NCBI GenBank assembly: GCA_964352215.1
Contig: CAYGRE010000021.1
Span: 13,103 to 77,102 of the forward strand
From: CAWUKT01 sp964352215
Lineage (GTDB): Bacteria > Bacteroidota > Bacteroidia > J057 > JADKCL01
DNA: 64,000 bases
Direction of reading: 5' to 3'
The notes beneath the pieces are model-generated. The model saw only the letters and a program-made list of their open reading frames with translations, made no database searches and was not told the DNA's origin. Every line of letters begins with the position of its first letter. The first letter of the stretch is position 1. This document shows, in pieces, positions 46,489 through 55,463 of the stretch. Position numbers and translations under genes: made by a program.

Positions 46489-48222
46489 ATGAAAAATATC
46501 ATATTGTTATACGCAGCCTTTGCCGCTGCTTGGTTACATCCTTGTCTCAGCTATGCACAACAAACATCAATTCCACTCGGTCAGATTGTGGGTTTCCATC
46601 CAGAACATCCCGGTTATTTTCCAGAATCTGATTTCAACCGGCTGTCCATTAGTTACCTATCCAGTGATCTAGCGGTTTCAGATTGGAAAACTTCCAGCCA
46701 ATTCCTCCGCTACGCATCCCGACCCCAAGGTAATTTCAGTTGGGGGCTTTTCCTCGCCAATGACATAGTTCATACTGAGCAAAGATTCTCCTTGAGTCCA
46801 TCCATCTCGGCCAGAATCATCGATAAAAAGGTTTCTTCACTCTCTGCAGGTATCTCATTGGGCTTTGTCAATTGGAACTCTAATTACAATGACCGATTGA
46901 TTTATGATCCTGATGACCCTGCCATTCCTGCCCGCTCTAATTTTCTGGAAGTCGATGCCGGGCTTGGGGCTTCATACCGGTTGAAGGCGAAGAAAATGTT
47001 TGGAAGCATTGATCTGTTTGCCCGCCAACTCACCGGGAACATGATTTCCGCTGACCTTCCTGCGCTGCGGATCGTCCCCCATATCTTTGCCTCTGGAAGT
47101 TTCCTCGTATCCCCAGTCTACAACGTCATAGTGGGACCTCGTGCGTTTTTACAGACAGCATTCAACGATTCGATTGATATCACACGGTCTCAGTCGGTTG
47201 ATTTATTGGGGGTGGTCCAATTCAAAAGACAGCACTTTGAGGTCAGTGGTGGATACCGTCCTTCTTCCAAAGCGCTGATCATGGGGTTTCAACTAAGCCT
47301 TAAAAAAGTTGATACCCTGGACCTTAAATCCAAATTGCCATTCGACTTGTCTATGAACTTTGCCACCTATTTCCCTATGGGTATGGGTGCGGACCTGGGA
47401 CCATCTGCGGAGTTGGGAATAGGCCTTGCCTTCAGAGGGAAGGATAAAAGGCCAGTTACTTTACATCCTGCTTTCAATTTCTGGAGTTCCCAAAGTGGTG
47501 TTTCCCAACATCTGGAAAAGTATCTTCCAGCCCGTAAGGCTCCCCAAAACCTCAAAGGCTACCCCGAAATCTTCACGGACTTGGTTTACCTTACGTATGA
47601 ATTTAACGACAACAGTGGCAATTACCTGGGAGATGGCCCCATCATCAGGGGAAAAGAAATTCAAAAGATTGGCGATGAATGGATTGGGGTGGACCTCTTG
47701 CTTGAATATATCTCAAATCGGGTCATACCAGATGCTCTGTTTCCTGACTCCACAAATCTTTTAGATCCCGAAAACCTGGAACCACTCAAAGCACTTGAGT
47801 CTTATGGAGTCAGGGGCTTCATGCGGGAAAGCAATGTAGGTATGCACTTCGGATCAGAAGTCATCTATGAAGGAGAGTTGGGTTTTGACAGTTCATCTAC
47901 CCATATACTCAGTATTGATCTTGTCGTAAATGAACGGGATACCACGGTTCAAGTAGTAAAAGGGCAAATCATGACAAAATTGGAATTGGCCGCCTTGAAG
48001 CTTCACATAATGAATAATAAGCTCTGGTATGAATTAAAGCAACAATTCGGAAATCGCTACTATTTCGTCTCAGAGGAGCAAAACCCATTCGGAAAAGATG
48101 ACAAAAAACCGGATGGCTTAGTCACTATGAATAAGCCAAGGTTGATCTCTGACAACCTCAACCAAAAGCCATTTTTACTTATTCGGATCGAGCCCGACTT
48201 TTCTCGTTTCACTAAACATTAG
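46489..48222 (+). CDS. Long PorP/SprF-type T9SS membrane protein
   Basis: A 577-residue protein with signal peptide (MKNIILLYAAFAAAWLHPCLSYA). About residues 25-300 follow the PorP/SprF plan: start near FHPEHPGYFPESDFNRLSISYLSSD, SWGLFLANDIVHTEQRFSLSPSISARI, and strands such as VSSLSAGISLGFVNWNSNY. Residues about 300-577 are an extension missing from the 307-residue homologue at 1536; I recognise no domain in it. It lies 11 bases after the giant adhesin and is closed by a terminator, so these two form one transcription unit. Confidence 0.75.
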   Translation: MKNIILLYAAFAAAWLHPCLSYAQQTSIPLGQIVGFHPEHPGYFPESDFNRLSISYLSSDLAVSDWKTSSQFLRYASRPQGNFSWGLFLANDIVHTEQRFSLSPSISARIIDKKVSSLSAGISLGFVNWNSNYNDRLIYDPDDPAIPARSNFLEVDAGLGASYRLKAKKMFGSIDLFARQLTGNMISADLPALRIVPHIFASGSFLVSPVYNVIVGPRAFLQTAFNDSIDITRSQSVDLLGVVQFKRQHFEVSGGYRPSSKALIMGFQLSLKKVDTLDLKSKLPFDLSMNFATYFPMGMGADLGPSAELGIGLAFRGKDKRPVTLHPAFNFWSSQSGVSQHLEKYLPARKAPQNLKGYPEIFTDLVYLTYEFNDNSGNYLGDGPIIRGKEIQKIGDEWIGVDLLLEYISNRVIPDALFPDSTNLLDPENLEPLKALESYGVRGFMRESNVGMHFGSEVIYEGELGFDSSSTHILSIDLVVNERDTTVQVVKGQIMTKLELAALKLHIMNNKLWYELKQQFGNRYYFVSEEQNPFGKDDKKPDGLVTMNKPRLISDNLNQKPFLLIRIEPDFSRFTKH

Positions 48223-48261
48223 GTCCTCTCGGAGACTATCCAAAGCTTAGATTTGGTTTGT

Positions 48262-48298
48262 ATCGGTCAACGTCATTGATGTTGGCCGATCTCTTTTT
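48262..48298 (+). terminator. Rho-independent terminator after the adhesin/PorP unit
   Basis: ATCGGTCAAC (48262-48271) and GTTGGCCGAT (48281-48290) form a 10-bp stem with one G-T pair and a 9-base loop, followed by CTCTTTTT. It starts 40 bases after the stop of the 577-residue protein. Confidence 0.75.
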
Positions 48299-48395
48299 AG
48301 GTCCATTGTTAAATCCACAAAATCATTCTATTTTTACAAGAGAGAAGTTCTACTGTTAGGGAAGGGAATTCTTCCGGACCCAAGTCAATCTCTAC

Positions 48396-49031
48396 TTGAA
48401 ACCATTCGTTAAGATATCCAGTGTCCTCTTTCTGTGCCTGTACACCTTGATCCTGTGTCACAGCATGATCCCGCATGCGCACTGTGAGGAACTGATCAAT
48501 ACGCCAGGGGTGGTTTCCCTGGTACAAAGCCATCAAGGTTTCCACATCCATTTTCAGCACGAGCAGGTAGACCAGCACTCTCACCAGCATGGGAAGCACC
48601 AGTCAGGAAACCATCACCACAGCACTCACCAACGCGCGAAGCAACCCGCTTCAAACCAGACTCATAGCGCTCACCAAAAAACAAAGCAGGCTGCTTCAGA
48701 CCACCACCATAACTCCCATCAACCCGAGCACCAGCACGATTCCGAAAACAACTCACAAGACCTACTGGGATTCATTCTGGACTTCCTGGGTGGCCTCGCC
48801 CATGGGAACGTCGCAGAAAATCATATCAGTCCGAATCTGGTGGATGCGTTCAATCTGCAAATCGCCCAGATCGGTATATTCCCATTGATCGGCATTGAAG
48901 TCGAAAGGGTCATCCCCGAGATTCCGAATGTCGTTTCCATCCAGGAATTCGGCATCCCCCCTCCCCGACGCTACGACAAACACGATCCCGGGACCACCTC
49001 CCAACGTGGCCCTCCTACCTCATTGTCTTAG
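48396..49031 (+). CDS. His-rich exported protein of the metal-resistance cluster
   Basis: A 211-residue protein starting with TTG at 48396, chosen because the next residues form a signal peptide (MKPFVKISSVLFLCLYTLILCHS) and no ATG lies upstream of it in frame. Residues about 50-120 are a histidine-rich tract with about 15-residue repeats of the form HxxHQxxKQxAS. Such tracts bind nickel, zinc, copper or cobalt. The C-terminal 90 residues hold ISPNLVDAFNLQIAQIGIFPLIG and a basic Pro-rich tail. It leads the TolC/RND genes and is probably a periplasmic metal buffer or sensor. Confidence 0.65.
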   Translation: MKPFVKISSVLFLCLYTLILCHSMIPHAHCEELINTPGVVSLVQSHQGFHIHFQHEQVDQHSHQHGKHQSGNHHHSTHQRAKQPASNQTHSAHQKTKQAASDHHHNSHQPEHQHDSENNSQDLLGFILDFLGGLAHGNVAENHISPNLVDAFNLQIAQIGIFPLIGIEVERVIPEIPNVVSIQEFGIPPPRRYDKHDPGTTSQRGPPTSLS

Positions 49032-49170
49032 GTAAAGCATCCACTTTGCCCGCATAGAGGCTGTTTCAAATCTGAAAAGACTTTCTCAAAACTGAAGAGA
49101 CTGTTCTTCTGAGATTGCCACTCGCCCCAATTTTCCAATTTTCACGTCTGAAAAGGCAAGATTCAATCGC

Positions 49171-50361
49171 ATGGTATTGAAAACAACAGGCATCCTCATT
49201 GCCTTGCTTTCGATCGGATTGTCCGGGTTTTCCCAGGGTGACCTCGAAGCGGCCTTGACCGCGATCCGCAAGAACAATAAGACCATTGCCGCTTCTCAAC
49301 AGCATATCCTCCTGCAAAAACTGCGCAGCCGGACTGGCAATGCCCCCGCCGACCCTTATATCGAAGCTGACTTTCTGGTGGGTCGTCCCGTCTCGGGGGG
49401 CAACCAGGTAGACATCGTCGCGACCCAGGCATTTGACTTTCCGACCGTTTATGCCAAGCGGGGGCAGTTGGCTGACCGCAAGGACCGCCTCCATGACATC
49501 GAGTTAGAGACCCTGGAAAAAGCAGTCTTGTGGGAGGCGAGGCAAATTGGCCTGACCGTGATCTTTCACAACAAGCACCGCCAGAAGTTGATGGGGAGGT
49601 TGGAAGAGGCAAAAAGTGTTCTCGAGGACTTTGAGGAGAAATTTGCGGCGGAGGAAATCGGGATACTGGAAGTCAACAAGGCCCGGATCAGGGTATTTGG
49701 CATTGAGCACGACCTCAGAAATGTCAATACTGAAATCGCCACCCAGACCACTCATCTGGTCGAATTAAATGGTGGGATTGAGATTGCGGTTCGGGATACA
49801 TTTTACCCCGGCCCTTCTACCCTGCCCAGCCTCGATTCCCTCATGGAGATGATCCTCAACAACGACCTTGAGCTGCAAATGAACCAGCAGGAAAAGCGGG
49901 TCGCAGCCAAAGAAGTGGAGGTCAGTCGGGCCCTGTCCCTGCCAAAACTGGCCGCGGGCTACCATTACCAGTCGGTCCTGGGGCAAACCTTCAATGGTGT
50001 ACATCTGGGAGCGAGTTTACCCCTCTGGCAACACCGCAACCAGGTCGAAGCCGGGAAGTCGCTGGTCATTCTTCGGGAAAGAGAAGCAGATGACCGGCGG
50101 GTTCAGTTGGAGCAGGAGACGAAAAAGCACTACCTGTATTATGAAAATCTACAGCAGAGTCTGTCGGATTACGAACAGGCCCTCAATGGCCTTACCGCCA
50201 ATACAAAACAGATCCTGACAAGGTCCCTGGAGTTGGAAGAAATCGATTTCATTACCTATGCGATGGAACTGGACTTCTACTACGAATCCTTTGACAAATA
50301 CCTTGAAATCGAGTACTCCTATCATAAAATCGTATCTGAATTACTCAAATCAACCCTTTAA
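49171..50361 (+). CDS. TolC family outer-membrane protein (CzcC-like)
   Basis: A 396-residue protein with a signal peptide (MVLKTTGILIALLSIGLSGFS) and long heptad-rich helices in two repeats (about 25-200 and 215-390), the plan of TolC/CzcC outer-membrane channels. LRSRTGNAPADPYIEADFLVGRP and LPKLAAGYHYQSVLGQTFNGVHLGASLPLW mark the barrel strands. It exports metal ions as the outer part of the RND complex whose other subunits follow at 50694 and 52270. Confidence 0.88.
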   Translation: MVLKTTGILIALLSIGLSGFSQGDLEAALTAIRKNNKTIAASQQHILLQKLRSRTGNAPADPYIEADFLVGRPVSGGNQVDIVATQAFDFPTVYAKRGQLADRKDRLHDIELETLEKAVLWEARQIGLTVIFHNKHRQKLMGRLEEAKSVLEDFEEKFAAEEIGILEVNKARIRVFGIEHDLRNVNTEIATQTTHLVELNGGIEIAVRDTFYPGPSTLPSLDSLMEMILNNDLELQMNQQEKRVAAKEVEVSRALSLPKLAAGYHYQSVLGQTFNGVHLGASLPLWQHRNQVEAGKSLVILREREADDRRVQLEQETKKHYLYYENLQQSLSDYEQALNGLTANTKQILTRSLELEEIDFITYAMELDFYYESFDKYLEIEYSYHKIVSELLKSTL

Positions 50362-50371
50362 CAATACAATT

Positions 50372-50665
50372 ATGAAAACCATTTTCTCACTGCTGTTCCT
50401 CTCTGCATTCTTGTTCATGGGGTGTCCCAATGGGGGGCAGTACAACAAAGCCGATACTGAAACCGGGGTCAATTCCTATGACGATGAGGAATCCGGGGCG
50501 GATGAGGACACGGACGAAGAAGAAGAAATGCACAGCTATGACGAAGAATCCCATAGCCATGACGGGATTGAAGATCACCACCACCACAGCCAGGAAGAAT
50601 TCTCGGTAGATGAGGATTCTGATGATGCCTCAGACTATGGTGAAGAGGATGACGACGACGAATAA
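50372..50665 (+). CDS. Small acidic, His-rich lipoprotein of the metal-efflux operon
   Basis: A 97-residue lipoprotein starting at ATG 50372: MKTIFSLLFLSAFLFMGC ends in a lipobox Cys. The mature part is almost all Asp/Glu with a central His cluster (EESHSHDGIEDHHHHSQEE), a composition that suits loose binding of divalent metal. It starts 10 bases after the TolC stop and ends 28 bases before the adaptor ATG, so it belongs to the efflux operon. A shortened, interrupted copy lies at 39697. I know of no named family. Confidence 0.75.
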   Translation: MKTIFSLLFLSAFLFMGCPNGGQYNKADTETGVNSYDDEESGADEDTDEEEEMHSYDEESHSHDGIEDHHHHSQEEFSVDEDSDDASDYGEEDDDDE

Positions 50666-50693
50666 TTAGTGAACCTTGACCGAAAATTACGCC

Positions 50694-52259
50694 ATGAACC
50701 GTTTTGCAATTCTATTCTCGTTTGTTCTCTGTGGATACCTGTTCGCTTGTAGCCCATCGGCTGAGGATGGCCACTCGCATGACATGGAAGAGGATGCTCA
50801 CGCACATGGAGCAGATGATGACACCCATGCCCATGACGGTGACGACGCCCATGCCCACGACGGTCCTACCGAAACCTATACCATCTGGACGGAAAAGACT
50901 GAGCTGTTCGTAGAATTCAGGGCCCTGGTCGCCGGGGAGAAAAGCACCTTTGCGGCTCACTTTTCCGAACAGGAGTATTTCAAACCGATCACCGAGGGAA
51001 CGGTCACTGCGAGTTTGGTCAAGGGAACCAAGGGAATCCGCCACAAAGTTGATGGCCCCACCTCTCCGGGAATATTTCGCCCGGCCTTGCTGCCCAAAGA
51101 AGCAGGAATTTACCAGTTGATCTTTGATATCTCCACACCTACCCTGAGCGACAAGATAGTTTTGGACAGTGTAAGGGTCTATGAAAGCAATGCCCAGGCA
51201 AAGCAGGCCACTCCCCACCCCGAAGAAGCCCCCAACGAGATCAGTTTCCTGAAAGAGCAGGCCTGGAAGATCAATTTTGCCAATGCACCAGTCAAACGGG
51301 ATACCATATTCGAAGTGATCCGGGCCGGTGGCGAGATCATTCCGACTCAGGGCAATGAAAAAACCGTTTCCGCCACTGCCGATGGCATCCTCCTCTTTAA
51401 GAAACGCAATGCCAATATCGGCAGTCAGGTCTCCAACCGGGAGTTGCTCTTTGCGATTGCGGGTGGAGGAATCATCGACCGGGACCTGGAAGCACGCTTT
51501 CAAAATGCCAGGTCCACCCTCGAACAGGTAAAGTCCGCCTACGACCGGAAAGCTGAATTGTATGAAATCCGGGCCATTGCCAAGCCGGAGTACGAGACTT
51601 CAAAACTGGCTTATGAATTGGCGAAGACAGAATTTGAGACTGTTTCGGCCAGTTACAGCAAGGGAGGGAAATCGATTTATGCGCCCCAGCAAGGCTATCT
51701 GAAGCAGCTTTTCAAATCTGAAGGCGCTTATGTGGAAGCCGGAGAACCCCTGGCAATTATCTCTGAGAACAAGACTGTCACCCTTCGAGCAGATGTTGAC
51801 CCATCTTACTACAACCGGCTCAGTACCATCCATTCTGCCAATTTCACCTCCAACCAAAAGACCTTTTCCCTGGAGGACCTGAACGGCAAACTGCTTTCTT
51901 ATGGCAAAGGGGTCAGCCGTGAAAATCCCAAGGTTCCCGTCTACTTCGAACTTGCCAATACAGCTGACCTCTTGCCGGGCAGTTTTGCTGAGGTATTCAT
52001 CCAATTGCGCCCCACGGCCAATGGTCTCCTGATCCCCGCTTCGGCCCTGCTCGAAGAATATGGCAACTACTCAGTGGTGGTGCAGAAATCAGGAGAAAGT
52101 TTCGAACTGCGCAATGTTCAGATCGGTCAGGAAGATGGGCAGCTGGTGGAAATTCTCTCAGGTCTGGCGGAAGGGGAACGGGTGGTGAGCTTAGGTGCAT
52201 TTCAAGTCAAAATGGCATCCATGAGTGGTCAGGCTCCTGCGCACGGACATTCACATTAA
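50694..52259 (+). CDS. RND efflux periplasmic adaptor (CzcB/CusB-like) with His-rich N-terminus
   Basis: Start at ATG 50694 (521 residues); the TTG at 50676 only adds six residues. MNRFAILFSFVLCGYLFAC is a lipoprotein signal. A His/Asp tract follows (about 25-60, DTHAHDGDDAHAHDG type), then an extra beta-domain (about 60-170), and then the barrel-sandwich/helical-hairpin adaptor with PTQGNEKTVSATADGILLFKK, a coiled coil near 270-320, IYAPQQGYLKQLFKSEGAYVEAGEPLAII and PGSFAEVFIQL. It links the pump to the TolC channel and probably captures metal through the His tract. Confidence 0.9.
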   Translation: MNRFAILFSFVLCGYLFACSPSAEDGHSHDMEEDAHAHGADDDTHAHDGDDAHAHDGPTETYTIWTEKTELFVEFRALVAGEKSTFAAHFSEQEYFKPITEGTVTASLVKGTKGIRHKVDGPTSPGIFRPALLPKEAGIYQLIFDISTPTLSDKIVLDSVRVYESNAQAKQATPHPEEAPNEISFLKEQAWKINFANAPVKRDTIFEVIRAGGEIIPTQGNEKTVSATADGILLFKKRNANIGSQVSNRELLFAIAGGGIIDRDLEARFQNARSTLEQVKSAYDRKAELYEIRAIAKPEYETSKLAYELAKTEFETVSASYSKGGKSIYAPQQGYLKQLFKSEGAYVEAGEPLAIISENKTVTLRADVDPSYYNRLSTIHSANFTSNQKTFSLEDLNGKLLSYGKGVSRENPKVPVYFELANTADLLPGSFAEVFIQLRPTANGLLIPASALLEEYGNYSVVVQKSGESFELRNVQIGQEDGQLVEILSGLAEGERVVSLGAFQVKMASMSGQAPAHGHSH

Positions 52260-52269
52260 CAACAGACAC

Positions 52270-55200
52270 ATGCTCAACCTGATCCTCGAATTGTCATTAG
52301 GGAACCGTTTGCTGGTCTTGCTGTCAGCACTGGGCTTTTGCCTGTTTGGCATCTATGTGGTCAACTCCATGGAGGTGGATGTACTGCCCGACCTGACCGC
52401 CCCGACGGTTACCGTGCTCACCGAATGCCACGGCATGGAGGCGGAAGAAGTAGAGAAACTGGTGACCTTCAAAATCGAATCGGCCTTGAACGGTTCTTCG
52501 AGTGTGCGCCGGATACGCTCTTCCTCTGCGGCCGGTATCTCAATCATCTGGGTGGAATTCGACTGGGGAACCGACATTTACAAAGCCCGGCAAATCGTCA
52601 GCGAAAAAATCCCGGCCATCAGTGAAAGCCTTCCCGATGGCGTAGGCAAGCCCACCCTGGCCCCGATCGCTTCCATCATGGGTGAGATCCTCCTGTTAAG
52701 CATTTCTTCAGACTCCCTCGATCCTATGGACCTCCGCACCCTGGCCGATTGGGAAATCAGTCCCAGACTCAAGTCCATCTCCGGGGTCGCCAATGTGATC
52801 GCGATTGGAGGCGAATTCAAGCAATTTCAAGTACTGGCTTCCCCCCTGCGCATGGACCATTACGGGGTGAGTTTACAGGAATTAACTGAAGCAGTCGCCC
52901 ACTCCAATGAGAATTCAAGTGGGGGATTTTACAATCGCCACGGCAACCAATATTCGATCAAAGCAGAAGGCCGCATCAACAATGTAGATCAGATCAGGCA
53001 ATCCTTGGTCAAGATGGTGGGAGGTCAACCCATCACCATTGGAGATGTGGCCGAAGTGAAAATCGGCGCTGCTGATAAGATTGGGGATGGGTCCAAAAAC
53101 GGAGAACAGTCGGTCATCATGACCGTCACCAAGCAGCCGGATGCGAATACGATATTGCTGACCAAGGGCGTCGACCGTGCCTTGGATGAGCTCAGAGCCA
53201 CATTGCCGGGAACAGTCGAGATCAACTCTCAGATTTTCCGACAAGCCGACTTCATCCAGGCTTCGGTGAACAATCTCCAGAAAACCCTCATGGAAGGTGC
53301 ATTCTTTGTGGTGCTGGTTTTGTTCCTCTTCCTGATGAATTGGCGTACCACCATCATTTCCCTGCTGGCGATTCCCCTTTCCTTGCTGGTGTCCTTTCTG
53401 GTCTTGAAAATCCTCGGCTATACCATCAATACCATGAGCCTGGGCGGCATGGCCATCGCGATTGGTGCCTTGGTGGACGACGCCATCATCGACGTAGAGA
53501 ATGTCTTTCGTCGGCTGCGGGAAAATATCAAAAAGCCCAAGCATGAGCGGGAAAGTACAATCCAGGTGGTATTTGCAGGTTCTGCTGAGATTCGTAGCTC
53601 AATCATCATTGCTACCCTGATCATCATTGTGGCTTTTGTGCCGCTGTTTTTCCTGGGAGGCATGGAAGGGCGTTTGCTGAAACCCTTGGGCATCGCCTTT
53701 GTCACTTCTGTGATCACCTCCCTGGTTGTGGCCATTACGGTGACCCCGGTCTTATGCAGCTATCTCCTGGGCAAGGAAAAGCTCCTGAGCAAAAGGGCTG
53801 AGGGGACAAGGATCGAACGAATATTGCAAGGCGGTTACCGGAATGCACTTGCCAGGTTGATCCAGGTTCCTAAACTAACGATTGGGATTACCGTGCTGGG
53901 GTTCGCCGTCACCATCTATTTTGCTACCGGGCTGGGCCGGAGCTTTTTGCCGGATTTTAACGAAGGTTCCTTGGTAATCAGTGTAGTGGGACCACCTTCA
54001 ATGTCTCTGGAAGAAAGCAATACGGTGGGGCGTTTGGTAGAAAATACCCTTTTGGAAATTGCTGAGATTGACGTGGTGGCCCGGAGAACGGGACGCTCCG
54101 AATTGGATGAACATGCCCAGGGGGTCCATTCATCCGAAGTAGAGGCCCCATTTGTCCTGAAGGACCGCAGCCGGGAGGAGTTTCTGGAAGATGTGCGGAA
54201 TGCTTTAGCGGGGGTAGCCGGGGTCAATATTACGATTGGCATGCCCATTGCCCACCGGATCGACCACATGCTTTCCGGGACCCGCGCCAATATCGCGATC
54301 AAGGTATTTGGGGGTGACCTTAAAGACCTTTTCCTGACTTGCACCGAGATCAAGAACGAGATTGAAAATATAGAGGGATTGGTGGACGTCTCGGTGGAGC
54401 AACAGATCGAGGTGCCGCAAATCAGAATCAAACCAAAGCGTGAGCTACTTGCCAAAAATGGGCTGACTATCAATGACTTTACCGAACTCATAGACATTGC
54501 CTTTGCAGGAGAATCAGTCTCCCAGGTATTTGATGGACAGCAGAGTTTTGATCTGGTGGTACGCTATGATTCTACGGCGCGGGGAAGTATCCATAAGATG
54601 GAAAAGGCACTGATCGACCTCCCCAATGGAACTAAAATCAGCCTGGATCAGGTAGCCACTCTGACCTCTGAAAGTAGCCCTTATACCATCAACCGGGAAA
54701 ATGTACAACGCAAGGTGGTGGTCTCCGCCAATGTCGCGGGCCGTGATCTCAGGGGCACGGTGAACGAACTCCAGGAGCGGATCAAAAGCAAGGTAAAGTT
54801 AAAGGATGGCATGCGGATCGAATACGGGGGGCAATTTGAAAGTGAGGCCCAAGCCTCTCAATTGCTGTTCTGGGCCTCCCTGATTGCTATCCTTATCATT
54901 TTTGTGCTGCTCTTCTTCGAATTCAAGGATCTAAAACTGGCCGGGATTGTACTCCTCAATCTGCCCATGGCGATGATTGGTGGTATCCTGATTGTCTATT
55001 TTACTTCCGGGATCGTCTCTATCGCCTCTACGATTGGATTTATCAGTCTCTTTGGCATAGCTACCCGAAACGGAATCCTCCTGATCTCTCACTATCAAGC
55101 ACTTAAGAAAGAAGTCCGCGGGATTGCAAAGGATCAATTGATCCTACGGGGTTCGATTGACCGGCTCAATCCGATCCTCATGACGGCCCTGACCACAGCC

Positions 55201-55359
55201 CTGGCCCTGGTCCCTTTGGCACTCAATGCCAGTGAAGCCGGCAATGAAATCCAAAGCCCGATGGCGATCGTGATTCTGGGAGGATTGTTGAGTGCTACTG
55301 CTCTGAATCTCTTTGTGATTCCATGTGTGTACAAATTAATTGAACCGCAAAGGGCTTAA
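52270..55359 (+). CDS. RND efflux permease, heavy-metal (CzcA/CusA) type
   Basis: Start at ATG 52270 (1029 residues); a longer frame from 52225 overlaps the adaptor and breaks the usual N-terminus MLNLILELSLGNRLLVLLSA. Twelve membrane helices and two large periplasmic loops are evident. DVLPDLTAPTVTVLTECHGM, SSSAAGISIIWVEFDWGTD and the TM4 motif GALVDDAIIDVENVFRRLREN place it in the HME-RND group, though many HME pumps read DGAV where this has DDAI. It drives proton-coupled export of divalent metal; the ion cannot be told from sequence. Confidence 0.9.
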   Translation: MLNLILELSLGNRLLVLLSALGFCLFGIYVVNSMEVDVLPDLTAPTVTVLTECHGMEAEEVEKLVTFKIESALNGSSSVRRIRSSSAAGISIIWVEFDWGTDIYKARQIVSEKIPAISESLPDGVGKPTLAPIASIMGEILLLSISSDSLDPMDLRTLADWEISPRLKSISGVANVIAIGGEFKQFQVLASPLRMDHYGVSLQELTEAVAHSNENSSGGFYNRHGNQYSIKAEGRINNVDQIRQSLVKMVGGQPITIGDVAEVKIGAADKIGDGSKNGEQSVIMTVTKQPDANTILLTKGVDRALDELRATLPGTVEINSQIFRQADFIQASVNNLQKTLMEGAFFVVLVLFLFLMNWRTTIISLLAIPLSLLVSFLVLKILGYTINTMSLGGMAIAIGALVDDAIIDVENVFRRLRENIKKPKHERESTIQVVFAGSAEIRSSIIIATLIIIVAFVPLFFLGGMEGRLLKPLGIAFVTSVITSLVVAITVTPVLCSYLLGKEKLLSKRAEGTRIERILQGGYRNALARLIQVPKLTIGITVLGFAVTIYFATGLGRSFLPDFNEGSLVISVVGPPSMSLEESNTVGRLVENTLLEIAEIDVVARRTGRSELDEHAQGVHSSEVEAPFVLKDRSREEFLEDVRNALAGVAGVNITIGMPIAHRIDHMLSGTRANIAIKVFGGDLKDLFLTCTEIKNEIENIEGLVDVSVEQQIEVPQIRIKPKRELLAKNGLTINDFTELIDIAFAGESVSQVFDGQQSFDLVVRYDSTARGSIHKMEKALIDLPNGTKISLDQVATLTSESSPYTINRENVQRKVVVSANVAGRDLRGTVNELQERIKSKVKLKDGMRIEYGGQFESEAQASQLLFWASLIAILIIFVLLFFEFKDLKLAGIVLLNLPMAMIGGILIVYFTSGIVSIASTIGFISLFGIATRNGILLISHYQALKKEVRGIAKDQLILRGSIDRLNPILMTALTTALALVPLALNASEAGNEIQSPMAIVILGGLLSATALNLFVIPCVYKLIEPQRA

Positions 55360-55463
55360 AGCGGCAATTTGTCTGATCCCCAGTGAAAAAAGATCAGGAA
55401 ATAATGTGGTCCTTACAGTATGTCCCCTACCTTTGCCGCCTTGTAGAAAATTGATCCAGTGGT

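Noticed and set aside
52225..52269. Upstream start for the RND pump
   Set aside because: It would overlap the adaptor gene and add 15 residues before a normal RND N-terminus.
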